From Lepiota brunneoincarnata (Eukaryota > Basidiomycota > Agaricomycetes > Agaricales > Agaricaceae), in NCBI GenBank assembly GCA_023014365.1, contig JAEBUN010000010.1, forward strand, positions 310,001 to 374,000: a DNA stretch of 64,000 nt, read 5' to 3'. A program made the translations under genes and the position numbers. The notes beneath the pieces are model-generated. The model did no database searches and was not told where the DNA came from. It saw only the letters and a program-made list of their open reading frames with translations. Positions 34,988 through 45,032 of this stretch are shown one piece after another (position 1 is the stretch's first letter; each line of letters opens with the position of its first letter).

Positions 34988-36544
34988 TTATAAATTAAAA
35001 TCTCCGACGACCTCCCTCTCATCCGTGACCAGCACGTCCCGTCTGTCGGGATAGAGTGCACTAACAACCTCCGTTTCCACCCAACGTCTTTCCGCGGCAT
35101 CACCGACGGGTGCGAGAGTATAGTGAATAGAAAGTGCTGAAAGCTTACCACCATAGGCATGCGAGATACCCGTGTCAATGATGATGATCTTTCCGTTGCA
35201 CCTTGAAACAATGTTCTAGTAACCATCATAAATATATCGTATCAAAAGAATGAAATTGGGTGCGCACGTTGAAGTCAGGCGTATGCCCCATAATCATCCT
35301 CCTCGTACCCGTTTTCGCGAGCACCTCCTCGACTTCCGTGCACACCTTCTCTTCGGGATATTGAGCCCACCCGCGATACCACACTGGACCATTCACATCA
35401 TACAGATGAAGTTCGTCCATTGTTGTGCCTAAAGTACATCAATTAACTTCAGGTGCAGGTATCGAGCATCAAAGTACTCAACACACCTTGTGGAAGGCCA
35501 GGATACGGGTACGGCGGATGCGGTGGTGGCTGCACCCTATTCTGCAGCTTGCTCAAAAATCCGCGCGAGATCTCATTAATCCTCGTGGGGAAAGGCATCA
35601 AATCGGGGTACGTAGGCGACAACCCGCCATGGACAAACGACAGTGCCGCACGCGAAAGCGGCTCATCCGTGTCATAGTATACTCCAATGTCCAACTCGGA
35701 ATTCGTACCGTCATCCTTCTGGTAATGTAAATGCTGAGCATGAGGTGGCGGGAAGGGCGTATTGAGAGGCCCAATGGAGGGGTGGAGTGGCAATCGGGAG
35801 GCGGTAGTGTAGTTCCTTGCCCAAGAGCGACCAATCCGACCCGTACTCAACATCTGTTGGCGGGCAGAGATGGAACCAAAGGTCTTGAGTTCGGATGGGT
35901 ATACATACCTTCAGGCCAAAAAAATGAGCGTATATGCGGAGAATAATAGTAAATGACACACACCTCCAATCACCAAGTGCGTTCATCCACTCGTGGTTCC
36001 CAAGATGCGAGAGCACAGTCCCACCAACCGCCGAAGCCTGCTCGCGTAGCTCATCCATCCAAGTGAACAATGCAATGGTATCATCGCCCCTATCATACGG
36101 CGAGTGAGTGGGCAAGGATTCTCAGTGCCCCTACGAAATATAAAATCACCTGTCAATCATATCCCCCGTCTGCACGAAAAAGTCCACCTCTCCACTCCAG
36201 TTGCCAAGTCCATCCGTAACACCTGAGAATTCGAGCACACGCCTGGCATTTGGTAAATCGCCATGCAGATCTCCAACAGCAACGATATGCCGAGTGAACT
36301 TGGTCCGCGTGTCCGGTGCTTTGAGTGTTTCTTCTTCGGTGTTCTCACCAGACAGAAAGTATGCGGCTCTCCATCCTTGGTACGATAGTTTCTCAGAGAC
36401 TATTTGACGAAGGACGGGAAGAACGTCCTTGAAGAGAGCTGCGTTCGTCGAGGACAGGTGGCGTGGTAGATCAACGACGTGGAAGGTCAAGACAAGGAAA
36501 GCAAGCGCGGTCAACGCAAGAAAGGTGCAGCGTATCCAGGGCAT
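34988..36544 (-). CDS. Membrane-anchored calcineurin-like phosphoesterase
   Basis: Metallophosphatase with an N-terminal signal anchor (FLALTALAFLVLTFHVVDLP). It starts MPWIRCTFLALTALAF. The metal-binding motifs appear in order: HIVAVGDLHGDLPNARRVL, FFVQTGDMIDRGDDT, VLSHLGNHEWMNALGDWR, ALSFVHGGLSPTYP, RMIMGHTPDFN, and KIIIIDTGISHAYGGKLSAL. It is about 430 residues with several introns. The set GDxHG, GDxxDRG, GNHE, HGG and GHT matches the PPP-like Shewanella-type/bis(5'-nucleosyl) calcineurin-like group that is common in fungi, probably facing the secretory lumen because of the anchor. Substrate unknown. It converges with the enoyl-CoA hydratase gene with only about 80 bp between stops. No frameshift seen. 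Confidence 0.82.
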
Positions 36545-36718
36545 GTGGTTATGTAGCCAAAAGCACCTGGGTAATAAATCCGGAACGGTTGAGAGCAGAA
36601 ATCACACACCTCACAACCTATTTATCATGCCAGATCTACCTGTTGCGTGATTCATGCGTGCAACGTGGCTATCCGCCGAGTATCAAAACATTGATGTACG
36701 GTTCCATTCACTCAGACG

Positions 36719-36735
36719 AAAAAAAAAAAAAAACC
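36719..36735. repeat. Poly-A run
   Basis: A run of about 14 A residues in the spacer upstream of the phosphoesterase gene. It carries no evident function and is prone to length error. Confidence 0.6.
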
Positions 36736-36795
36736 AGTGAATTACTACTTGACACGAGGTAAAACAACTGGTAAAAAAATAATGGCCTGGGGTAA

Positions 36796-37262
36796 TTAAT
36801 TTTCATGCTTCGCACTCATGACACTCCATTGCCTGATATCTTGCATTTCCTCCCATGGAGACGCAAGCGTATCCCCCACAATGCGATTATGAGTCGCGAT
36901 CTAGAAATAGGTGAACATAAGGATTACAGATATAGACATTCAAGCAAACTTACTTATCCCACCTGGGCTTATAACCCTTGAGAAGGGGTAACAAGGCCAG
37001 GACGGCTTCGTGGATCGTTACCGATGGAGTTCATCGGAACGAACGACTTAGTTACAAGTGGCCATCAATACGAATGATCAGAGACCAGTCGCTGTGAAAG
37101 AGTGAGATACAGCAACCCAATGACGTTAGTTAAAACGTACTTGTTGGCTACAGGGGGTAAGTAGATGCCGAGGAAAACTAAATGGTGGGTCACTGCTCCT
37201 AATATGTAGCCAGCACTTACGGGCAGGCCTTTGGTGGGATATACAAAGATAAACAGTGTCAT
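36796..37262 (-). CDS. Unidentified small multi-exon gene
   Basis: I do not recognise this gene. The first exon reads MTLFIFVYPTKGLP with a GTAAGT donor. A second exon reads VFLGIYLPPVANK. Candidate later exons contain DWSLIIRIDGHL, AVLALLPLLKGYKPRWD and a final IATHNRIVGDTLASPWEEMQ ending SAKHEN at 36796. Donor and acceptor signals (GTAAGT near 36955, TTTCTAG near 36901) are good, but I could not find one splice pattern that keeps all blocks in frame, so a frameshift or wrong exon choice is possible. The first exons are hydrophobic and might form a membrane segment. It lies downstream of the receptor gene at 37607 on the same strand. Confidence 0.35.
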
Positions 37263-37606
37263 TTGACCCTGTGCTCCCCTGATCTAACAATAGATTCTAC
37301 AGAGACCCTTTGCTGTTCAACTTTGTCAACACTTGCCATTGACCTATGTACATTAAGGCAGTCCGGATAAGTGGACATCTACCCTCGCACCACCGCACGA
37401 AGGCAACCCTAGTCCACACCTTTCGATGCAACATACAAATGGACCACTGTCAATATGAACACGAGCGACCAGTCGAGCCACTCGCTCAGATAAATTAACG
37501 CTATGTCCAGACAGCAATTCTGCTCCAAAGCGGTCGCAAAAGGTTCATAACCTCCCACCCGGCCGGAAACCATATACCACTGTACACAAACTAGGTATAC
37601 AGTCCA
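37263..37606. other. Short intergenic interval
   Basis: No gene or repeat is seen. It lies between the 3' end of the receptor gene to the right and the start of the unidentified small gene to the left, both on the minus strand. Confidence 0.4.
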
Positions 37607-38925
37607 TCATCTCCAAAAAGCGTAAAACGAAAGAATATCCTGGGGATATAAAGATCAATCGGGTTCAAGAGCAGTGAGCAGATAACACACCTTGTATGTT
37701 CCAAAGATCAGTGCTGTGAGGATTGGCACTGAGGTTATTGCCTTGAGCTCGAGTCTTCCTGGACGCATCCATGAAGAACTACTTACGGAACGGTAGGAGG
37801 ATGCTGAAACCGAATAACGAATCTCGAACGGTGAAGGTGGCAATCACACCAAGACTGCGCGTTCGTGTGGTCAATAAAGAAGGTAGTAGGCAAACCAAAA
37901 CACGTACATGATCCCGAGCACCGCCACCACTGTGAAAGCTAGCGTCCGGGCGAACGCATAAATGTATTTGCGGGCAGTGGACGTTATACTGATGTTCTTA
38001 ACCCTGATCCAGTTCTTGTAAAGTAGCCAGCCCGTTGCAGCTATAAGGTCGAAAGTAATTAACATATGCGCCGACCGGAAGGTATGGGAGCGTACCCTGG
38101 CAGGTAACAAGAATTAAACCGCCAAGCACCACTACACCCGCGCTCACAGCATAGCTGAGACAGGCGGTTGCACGCTTCAGATGGCATTGACAGCATTTAT
38201 GTAATTCAAAACGCACGCTGGTATGTTCTTAGTACGGCAATAGAGCTCCCACGAAATATCGAAATTGGACTCGTTGCTTTTGGCTAGTCCGACAACCTAA
38301 GAAAAAATACTCAGAAGATTCTCAAAAAATGTGACGACGGCACTAACAAGTATTGCCTCCAGAAACACCAAGAGGAAGATAATCCACGGTGCCAAAACTA
38401 GCTGTCCAAAAGGTTTGGAACTCAAATGAAACAGCTTCGAACTTCTCACTCACGAACACAGCATTCTCTGGCTCCGGCCCATCCCAATCATCGGACTTGA
38501 ACATGTGCCGAATGGATAAGTATATCTGTAAGCGATATCATATTATATTTCCGAAGGGATTGTATGGCAAAGGAATCAAAGCCCTACATCAATAGTATAA
38601 GAAACCATGGCGGCGGCATACCTACATTTTTGTCAGTCTATACTATACCACTTTAGGATTTGGGGACCTACAAAGGTGCAGCGGCGAGATCTATGGCTGC
38701 TTGTACCAAACAGAGGGCTGGGCTGGGTTGTGTCCCTATTTGATGTCCCACCCGAAGAATGATGCCGGTAGAAAAGACGAGCGCAGTTAGCATTAGGTTA
38801 TACCAGGTCTTCCTGCGAATGACATGTCGAGAAAAGGTAGGCGGTACCAGCGCTAGGAGAACCAAAAGGATAGCTAAAAACACAAGAGCATCGAAAGCAA
38901 AAATTTGAGCCTCATTCAGTTTCAT
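37607..38925 (-). CDS. Seven-helix receptor-like protein, cluster member A
   Basis: Multi-pass membrane protein of an agaricomycete orphan-receptor family. The start MKLNEAQIFAFDALVFLAIL gives helix 1; RRKTWYNLMLTALVFSTGII and LRVGHQIGTQPSPALCLVQA form the conserved helix 2 to helix 3 region. Then come IYLSIRHMFKSDDWDGPEPE, the helix LVLAPWIIFLLVFLEAI, the extracellular VVGLAKSNESNFDISWELYC, AATGWLLYKNWIRVKNISI, YIYAFARTLAFTVVAVLGIM, SLGVIATFTVRDSLFGFSIL and AITSVPILTALIFGTYK, ending DILSFYAFWR. A longer N-terminus from 39003 is possible but is Pro-rich and less likely. The RRxTWYNxM, GxQ and ALCLxQAxxIxAxP pattern is shared with members B and C, so these are paralogues. Ligand unknown. Confidence 0.72.
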
Positions 38926-39688
38926 AGTCAACTCCCGGAGCTGGACTGGTGGAGGAAACGAGAGACAAGGGCAGGGAGTCCTGGAGAGGGCAGAAATGGG
39001 CAAAGGAGGAGAGTTGCCTTCATTTGTACGAGCTGCTTAAAATGATATCAACCCATCAAGCCACCCAAGGCCGCAACATCGCCATCCCTTCGTGCTTCTT
39101 GATCCTGATATCGTCGCAGCCAGAAACGCAAAATAGTATTTGTTGTGCACGAAAGCTACTTCACGTTTAGCAGTCGAGTTGTCGAGAATTATATGGTGAA
39201 AACGGTTGGAGGCCGGCCTCCGTTTCGCTGGGACTGAACATCGTGGGACGTTGCTAGTGACAGTTCCAAGAACAGCTGTTGTTGATCAACTCATATGGCG
39301 ATGTCGGCGGTCTTACATAAAAAGCATAGTGGATTACGGCTCGAGACTCGTGATCCTTAGCTTCAGCCCTTCACCGTTGGTCATCAGTAGGCTCTGGTTC
39401 ACCTTGCATACAATGCAACAAACTTCAAACAAAACGTATTCGCATCCTACGCGCCCTACTTAATCCGACCACAGATGCCTCAACATCTCACATCCATCAC
39501 TTGAGAAAGGTGATGGCTCACTAATAAATTTTGCATGGATACCATCTTATGATGCTTCTACTTTTCACGCGCCCCTGCTGACAATATTTGCACTGCTTCA
39601 TTCATTGAATTGTCCAATTCTTCGTCCCCTTGAGCTGTGATGGTTACAGAACGAGAGAAATCCCCATATATTTACCCACAAAAATCTC
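38926..39688. other. Bidirectional promoter region between receptor genes A and B
   Basis: About 760 bp between divergent receptor paralogues. No gene is supported. A TATA-like ATATATTTA lies near 39664, about 25 bp before the start of member B. Confidence 0.45.
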
Positions 39689-41106
39689 ATGCTCTCCCCC
39701 TTTTTCACCGCTTTCTCCGCTACTAGTGTTCAGGCTGGTATGGTTCCCAGCGGGAATGGAAACTGGCCGATAATTATCGCGTTCGATGTTTCTGCTATCA
39801 TCATTGTTCTTTTGCTGCTGCTCGTGGTAGTTACGGCGGCCGTCTCACGACAAATCCAACGGAGGGCTACTTGGTTCAATTTCATGCTCCCGGTCATGCT
39901 TTATCAAACTAGCTTCCTCCTCCTGCTTGGGGATCAGGGTCGCTCCCAACAACCTTCCGCATTATGTACGTTCCAAGCTGTGCTTATCTACGCAATACCG
40001 GTGTAGTAAGTCAGACATGCCTGGGATCGGGACATAACTCAACTTGGCTTTGTTAGCTGTGCAACCAGCTTTGCTTGTTTTGTTATCGATGTGAGAGTCT
40101 TTTCAATCGCTCGAGTCGGTTATGACCTAAAGATCATGTCCCAAGTTTTTCCGCATCTTAAGAAAGGAATTCTATGGAATATTGCCTTCGAAAGCGGTCT
40201 CTAGACTCGTAAGAGGTTGTATTTCCATCAAGTTCTCCAGATGTTCAATCAGCTGTGCCTCCCCAAGCTTCTTATTACACCCATTGCCGCATTCCTCATC
40301 ATCCTCATAGCTGATCTATCGGTGTGTCACTCCCTGTACCAGACATTCCCCAGAAACCTGAGCACGAGCTGCACAGTTGATCCTACCTGGCTCCAATAAC
40401 CTCGAGCCGGTCCCGGACGTGAGTGGTGTTTACTGCCATATAAAGAGTAGCCTCCCGTGAGCGACTCCCCGAATGTGGCGAGCACCAGAAGCTAACAGAA
40501 CGCAGGAGCTATCTCACCGTAGGGTTCTCTGTGCCTTGGATTTGTGTGTGGTTCGTGGTATACTGTAAGCCTTAGCCAGTATGAATTGTTATTAGACTGA
40601 CCCATGGCTATAGACAAAACAGCCATGCTTCTGAGACGAAAGAAATCCATAATCGCACAATACGACGTTTGGCTGCGCAGACGGATATTCTCTGCGTTCA
40701 TTCGGACCACTTTAACCACTGTCGCTGCGGTAGTCGGTGTTGGGTGAGCATTTACGAAGCCCTCGCCGAGGTGAGGCACGTTCCTTACAATCTATCCCAC
40801 AGATTGGGCATTCGAGTTGCTGTTGTTGCGTCTCCAAAGGAACAACCCATCAGCGTTTTGCAGTATCTTGCCGGTGAGTTGGTACCGATGTTGGATAAGT
40901 GTCCCCCAAATTCAGCGAAAACAACACCCCTAGTACCCCTTCAGATACTGATTGTGTTCGGAACACAGTCGGTGCGTCACGCCCACATACTCATCTCTTT
41001 TATGCTGATACTGATTTGGCCTCAGGAATTTTTCAAGTGTTGGATGTGTCGTAGGTCGATTGAAGCACCACCTGAAGGGACAAAGTCTCGCCAGTCCTTT
41101 ATGTGA
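39689..41106 (+). CDS. Seven-helix receptor-like protein, cluster member B
   Basis: Paralogue of members A and C, on the opposite strand. It starts MLSPFFTAFSATSVQAGMVP; helix 1 is WPIIIAFDVSAIIIVLLLLL; RRATWFNFMLPVMLYQTSFL, LLLGDQGRSQQPSALCTFQA and VLIYAIPV correspond to the same block of A and C. Later exons give VLQMFNQLCLPKLLITPIAA, FLIILIADLS, SYLTVGFSVPWICVWFVVY, DKTAMLLRRKKSIIAQYDVW, FIRTTLTTVAAVVGVG, LVPLQILIVFGTQ and EFFKCWMCRRSIEAPPEGTK. Seven or so introns; some exon junctions in the middle (about 40000-40500) are not settled, with an apparent stop near 40203 that may fall in an intron or mark damage. The C-terminal tail is short and basic. Signalling role is inferred from topology only. 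Confidence 0.68.
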
Positions 41107-42011
41107 TCCCAAGGAGCTGGTCGCCACCGTTTGAGAACCAGGCGTTCATATTTTTTTGCCTCTGCCCTTATTTATGCGTCCCAATATGCCTGCTAAGAAT
41201 AACTCCTGAAAGATGCCCTTAGGGCCATGTTCGAATTCAGCCGCCACGGGAGTATTCAACTGAGGCCGCTACGGAGTCGTTACATTGGACGGTGTACACA
41301 CAACTTGTTCATTGCCCGCGGCACTTAAAGTCTTGATAGCAAGTGTGCGCTGGTCTGGATATTCCTGCATAACAGTGATTCATACTCCGAGCATGTTCAC
41401 TGTTTACTACCACCAACCCTTATAGGGCGCTTATCGAGCGGCAGGCAGTTAAATTTTAAATTTCTGCGTTCAAAGTCTTCGTCGTTTGGCGATGTTTTGT
41501 GCCCGGGCCTATGGTGAAAGTCCCATCTCTCCGCCTCACAACGGCATTTAGTCCAAGTGCTAACACATGGATTAGGATGTTGATCAACGACCTCACTGGA
41601 TAGTTCACCGACATCTCCGACCGACTCGGATTATTTGATCCCTCCAGGAGGGATCAAAGGGCTGCGTGGAGTAGGTAGTGGCATATAATGATGCATTGAT
41701 GCTCGCTCGCCCTTGATAGATGATCTACTTCTCCTTCATCACCAAATCAGAATAGAATAAATACAAGAGTTTCCTGTAAGTGCTATCAATCCCAGACTGG
41801 AGATCTTAGGAAACCGAATGGCCGGATCGCTGATCGACCTAAACTCCATGTGTCTCGCGCTGAGGGCCGGTATCTGTGGAAGCACTGCAGGAATAAAACC
41901 GGCAATATCTCCGCAGAACGTGCATTGATGGCAACTGATGCCAAGAATGGATATCAGGCTTGGGCAGCGAGCCTGGTCTTCTGAAGCCACGTCAAGCGGC
42001 CGTGAGTAGCT
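41107..42011. other. Intergenic region between receptor genes B and C
   Basis: About 900 bp between convergent 3' ends. A minus-strand frame at 41739-41990 (SILGISCHQCTFCGDIAGFI) has no recognised family. The main feature is a perfect 12-bp-arm palindrome at 41634-41658. A long interval between two 3' ends is unusual in this compact window, so a lost gene is possible. Confidence 0.4.
41634..41658. repeat. Near-perfect palindrome, possible terminator or cruciform
   Basis: TTTGATCCCTCC (41634-41645) and GGAGGGATCAAA (41647-41658) are exact reverse complements with a single A between them. It lies between convergent genes, about 530 bp past the stop of member B and 350 bp past that of member C. 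Role unknown. Confidence 0.6.
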
Positions 42012-43411
42012 TTACTGGAAAACCTTCGGGCTCCAGCGTGAGCGAAAGGCGGCTCGTAGAAGGCATGACATCCTCTTCTTCTGGAGTTCTTTTCCGCCAA
42101 AATAACCAAACGCGCATGATGTTCTAGTGTGTGTGATCAGATATATGCTCGGCAATGGTAGGTGCGTGTAAACCTTTTGACTGCCAAAGACAATGGCAAC
42201 GAAAATGGGCACTGAAACGAGATTGATAGAATCAGGATATAGCACCAGTGGCGGTCGAAATAGGCATACTGAAGGGTAGGAGTGCCGACCAAGATGGGCT
42301 ATGTTGCGTTGGGGGCGCGCAATAAACGGCGAGGCTGGCGCACAGAGATGAGTGAAGGATGCCCAATATCATTTCATGACTTGACTCACCCAGTACTCAT
42401 CAGCATCCCTATGGTTAAAATAGCTGAGCGAATGTAAAGCGAATATACAGCTATGAGAGGTTTTATAGTTGATCCGTTTAAATTCAAGGCGGTTTTGACA
42501 CAGGATGATGCCGGCTCGAACTGTTGGTATCACCATTGTCAGATTGATTGAGGCATCTGGAAGATATTATCCATGCCTTCGAAGTAGAAGCAGGCTGCTA
42601 GTGCGAGTAACACAATAGTTACACTAACAACTGTTCTAAAGGACATAAGTAAGACGAGGTGTGATCAGGTAACTCAAGCCGGACTCACGGCTCTCGGTCG
42701 GCAACGTTGCAAAAGAACGCGCCGTGTTGTAAGGCGTCCATTTTACTCCCACCGACGATGAACTGAGATGGAGCCTCGATGAGATCCTGTATTATTGTTC
42801 TAATCTTGTTCGGCTACGTACCACAATGAACTTGTAGTACCGTGCACACAAGGGTCATCCAAGGTAGTGCGATCAGCTGGACCGTAGAGTTGAATGGCAA
42901 GGCTTGAGGTGGAATGATCGAGCTCAGACTCACCAATAGCTCTAGTCCTCGTATTCTTTTGGTTGCACCCTGGTGCAGGGGTGAAAGGGACATGTAGAAC
43001 TGAGCCATACGCTCAGTACAAGTGATCGGATATGAAGTTCGTACTTACGTCTGCGATGAAACAAGCGGATCCAACCGCACAACTATAGGTTCTGTCAGTC
43101 AGCCCAGGTTCCTAGAGTATTTGAACGACGTACGCGGGTGGAGAAGCGTATATCAGACTCGCTTGGAGGAGACAAAGCGCTCGAGGTGGTTCCATTCCTC
43201 CCTGGAAACCGAAAAGCAGCATATAGGAAATGCAATATATCATCCATTGTACCATCTGGCCATACCACACTTTCGGTCGCCGAACATACTTGGAGGAAAG
43301 TGCAGTACCAACGATGACAGCGATGAGAACGAAAGAAAGGACAGTGATGGTGTCGAATAACACGAGAAGGTTCAAGGAAGCGCGAGGAATACTGGTAGCT
43401 TCGCCAGCCAT
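42012..43411 (-). CDS. Seven-helix receptor-like protein, cluster member C
   Basis: Third paralogue of the cluster. It starts MAGEATSIPRASLNLLVLFD; helix 1 continues TITVLSFVLIAVIVGTAL. RRPKVWYGQMVQWMIYCISY, MLLFGFQGGMEPPRALCLLQ and ASLIYASPPA align by eye with members A and B. Central exons contain a segment upstream of ELLVSLSSIIPPQALPFNST and VQLIALPWMTLVCTVLQVH. Near the end NLVSVPIFVAIVFGSQK is the last helix, and the final exon FGYFGGKELQKKRMSCLLRA ends the protein at 42012. An upstream in-frame ATG at 43459 would add a basic stretch and is less likely. The divergent neighbour is the mitochondrial-type small protein at 43877. Confidence 0.68.
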
Positions 43412-43876
43412 GGGGACTAATTTGCGGGAAAGTGAAAGAAGCAATCGGGGATAGGACAAAAAAAGCGAGGGAACGAAGAACGAAGAGAAGGGACGAAATT
43501 TAGGGCTATCTGGCTACCGGAGCTGGTATCATAACCCGTCGAGGTGAAGGGAGAGGTCGCGAATTGCTGAGCACCGGAAAACCTTGATTATATGCTCAAC
43601 TCGCAAGCTTCCCAAGGCGATACTAGATGCGACATGGAGGGCAGAATCAAGATGCTGATTGATTCCCGACCATTTTGATTTCTATTGCAAGTGATGTTAT
43701 TGGAGACAACACGTGACCGTGAGGTCAGCAGTGATTGATTGACATCATGTGCCCCTCTCTCCTTGGGCCCAGATGGGTGGAGAGTGCCGGAAATATAACC
43801 AGAACGTCTCACTCAACCAGTTCTTATCTCCTGATACTCTTTCTTTTCTTCTCACTTTGCCAGAACCCAAGAACCG
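43412..43876. other. Divergent promoter region
   Basis: About 465 bp between receptor C and the small mitochondrial-type protein. It contains a CACGTG E-box at about 43710, a possible bHLH site. No gene is supported. Confidence 0.4.
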
Positions 43877-44689
43877 ATGTATGCTATAACCGGAGCACGT
43901 ACCGCACTCAGGCATGGTCTACGAACGACTATGGCCGGACGATATAATTCTACTAGGTCAGTTTTGTGCAGGGTACACCTTCATTGTAGAACGTTAAGAC
44001 TCTCCAAAAGCAGAGAGTATTCCAGCAGGTGGAGTTTTTATTTCTCTTTGGCAGTTGCCCATATCCTCCAACAGACGTACTGACTCAGGGATTTAGCACC
44101 ATGCATGATAATGACCCTGATGTAAGCACATGCCAAGGTGCAAAAATTGAGGATTCTTACCAGCATGTATAGGTCTTGGAAAGGGAGAAGCAGCGCAATC
44201 TTTCAAAGTCACAACACAAGACGTCAACACCACATGAACATGCGCCCGGCTGGAACGAATATCTTGCCTCTGCCTCGGAAGCTAATGTAAAGGTGCGCAC
44301 CCCATCAGAGATACTGGGTCCCCCCCTATTCATGCTGTGTAGGCAGACAAGTCGACTACCCAGCTTCAGGACCTTCAGACCGAGACGGTCAAATACGTCA
44401 GAGCTCGGCACATTGATAGCGAAGGCTCAGAGACCAACACTACCGCTTTTTACACCCATGATACCGTTACGGGACCGCTATCGGGTGCGAAGGGCAAGGA
44501 AGAGGTACTTGTTCATGAGGGCAGAGTGCTCGAAGATGATCAAATTCCTGATCCCACAGCAACAGGACTGAAAAAGAGGGCGCAACCCACTCCTAGTGAG
44601 GAAAATGTAAGATTTCCCCTGCTCCTCGTGCATCCCTTGTTCACGATTTCGCTTGCATATAGATCAAAGCGGATCGGGGAGAAGTTTGA
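43877..44689 (+). CDS. Small conserved fungal protein with mitochondrial presequence
   Basis: Exon 1 starts MYAITGARTALRHGLRTTMA and GRYNST, Arg-rich and acid-free, as expected for a mitochondrial presequence. It joins, with acceptor GATTTAG at about 44096, to STMHDNDPDVLEREKQRNLS. Further exons give KSQHKTSTPHEHAPGWNEYL, ASASEANVK, ADKSTTQLQDLQTETVKYVR, TVTGPLSGAKGKEEVLVHEG, AQPTPSEEN and the last IKADRGEV. The product is about 170 residues, very hydrophilic, with no cysteine. The HKTSTPHEHAPGWNE and TPSEE..KADRGE motifs recur, as I remember, in hypothetical proteins of many fungi. No enzymatic motif. A stress-protective disordered protein is one possibility; function is unknown. Confidence 0.68.
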
Positions 44690-45032
44690 TCAAGCCAGAA
44701 ACCAATGCTTCAAGTTGTTCATGGCTATCCTATTGTACGATATGCATATACTCCGTCTCAATGCTTCCTTCCATGTCGGCCAGTCGGCATTTGTACATAC
44801 GCCTTTCCGGCTGCATAATCATGGATGTGCTTTGACCCTTATGATTACTCAATTCTCGTGGGCCTGCGACGGAAAAGTTGCTTTTTGGGAAATGTCGTGC
44901 CTTTCACGAGAGAAGGCAAGTGAGAATTAAGCTAAATTCACGAAAGAATAAGTGCATTGATATACGCTTGACTTCTACCACCCCATGCTCGCATTTCGGC
45001 TCTATACCGACTTTTCCGGCTTCAATTCACGG
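44690..45032. other. Short convergent intergenic interval
   Basis: No gene, repeat or RNA is seen between the 3' ends of the small mitochondrial-type gene and CCT5. Confidence 0.4.

Noticed and set aside
38630..38650. A second copy of the MITE terminal repeat (TCTATACTATACCA)
   Set aside because: Only about ten bases match, and no inverted partner lies nearby.
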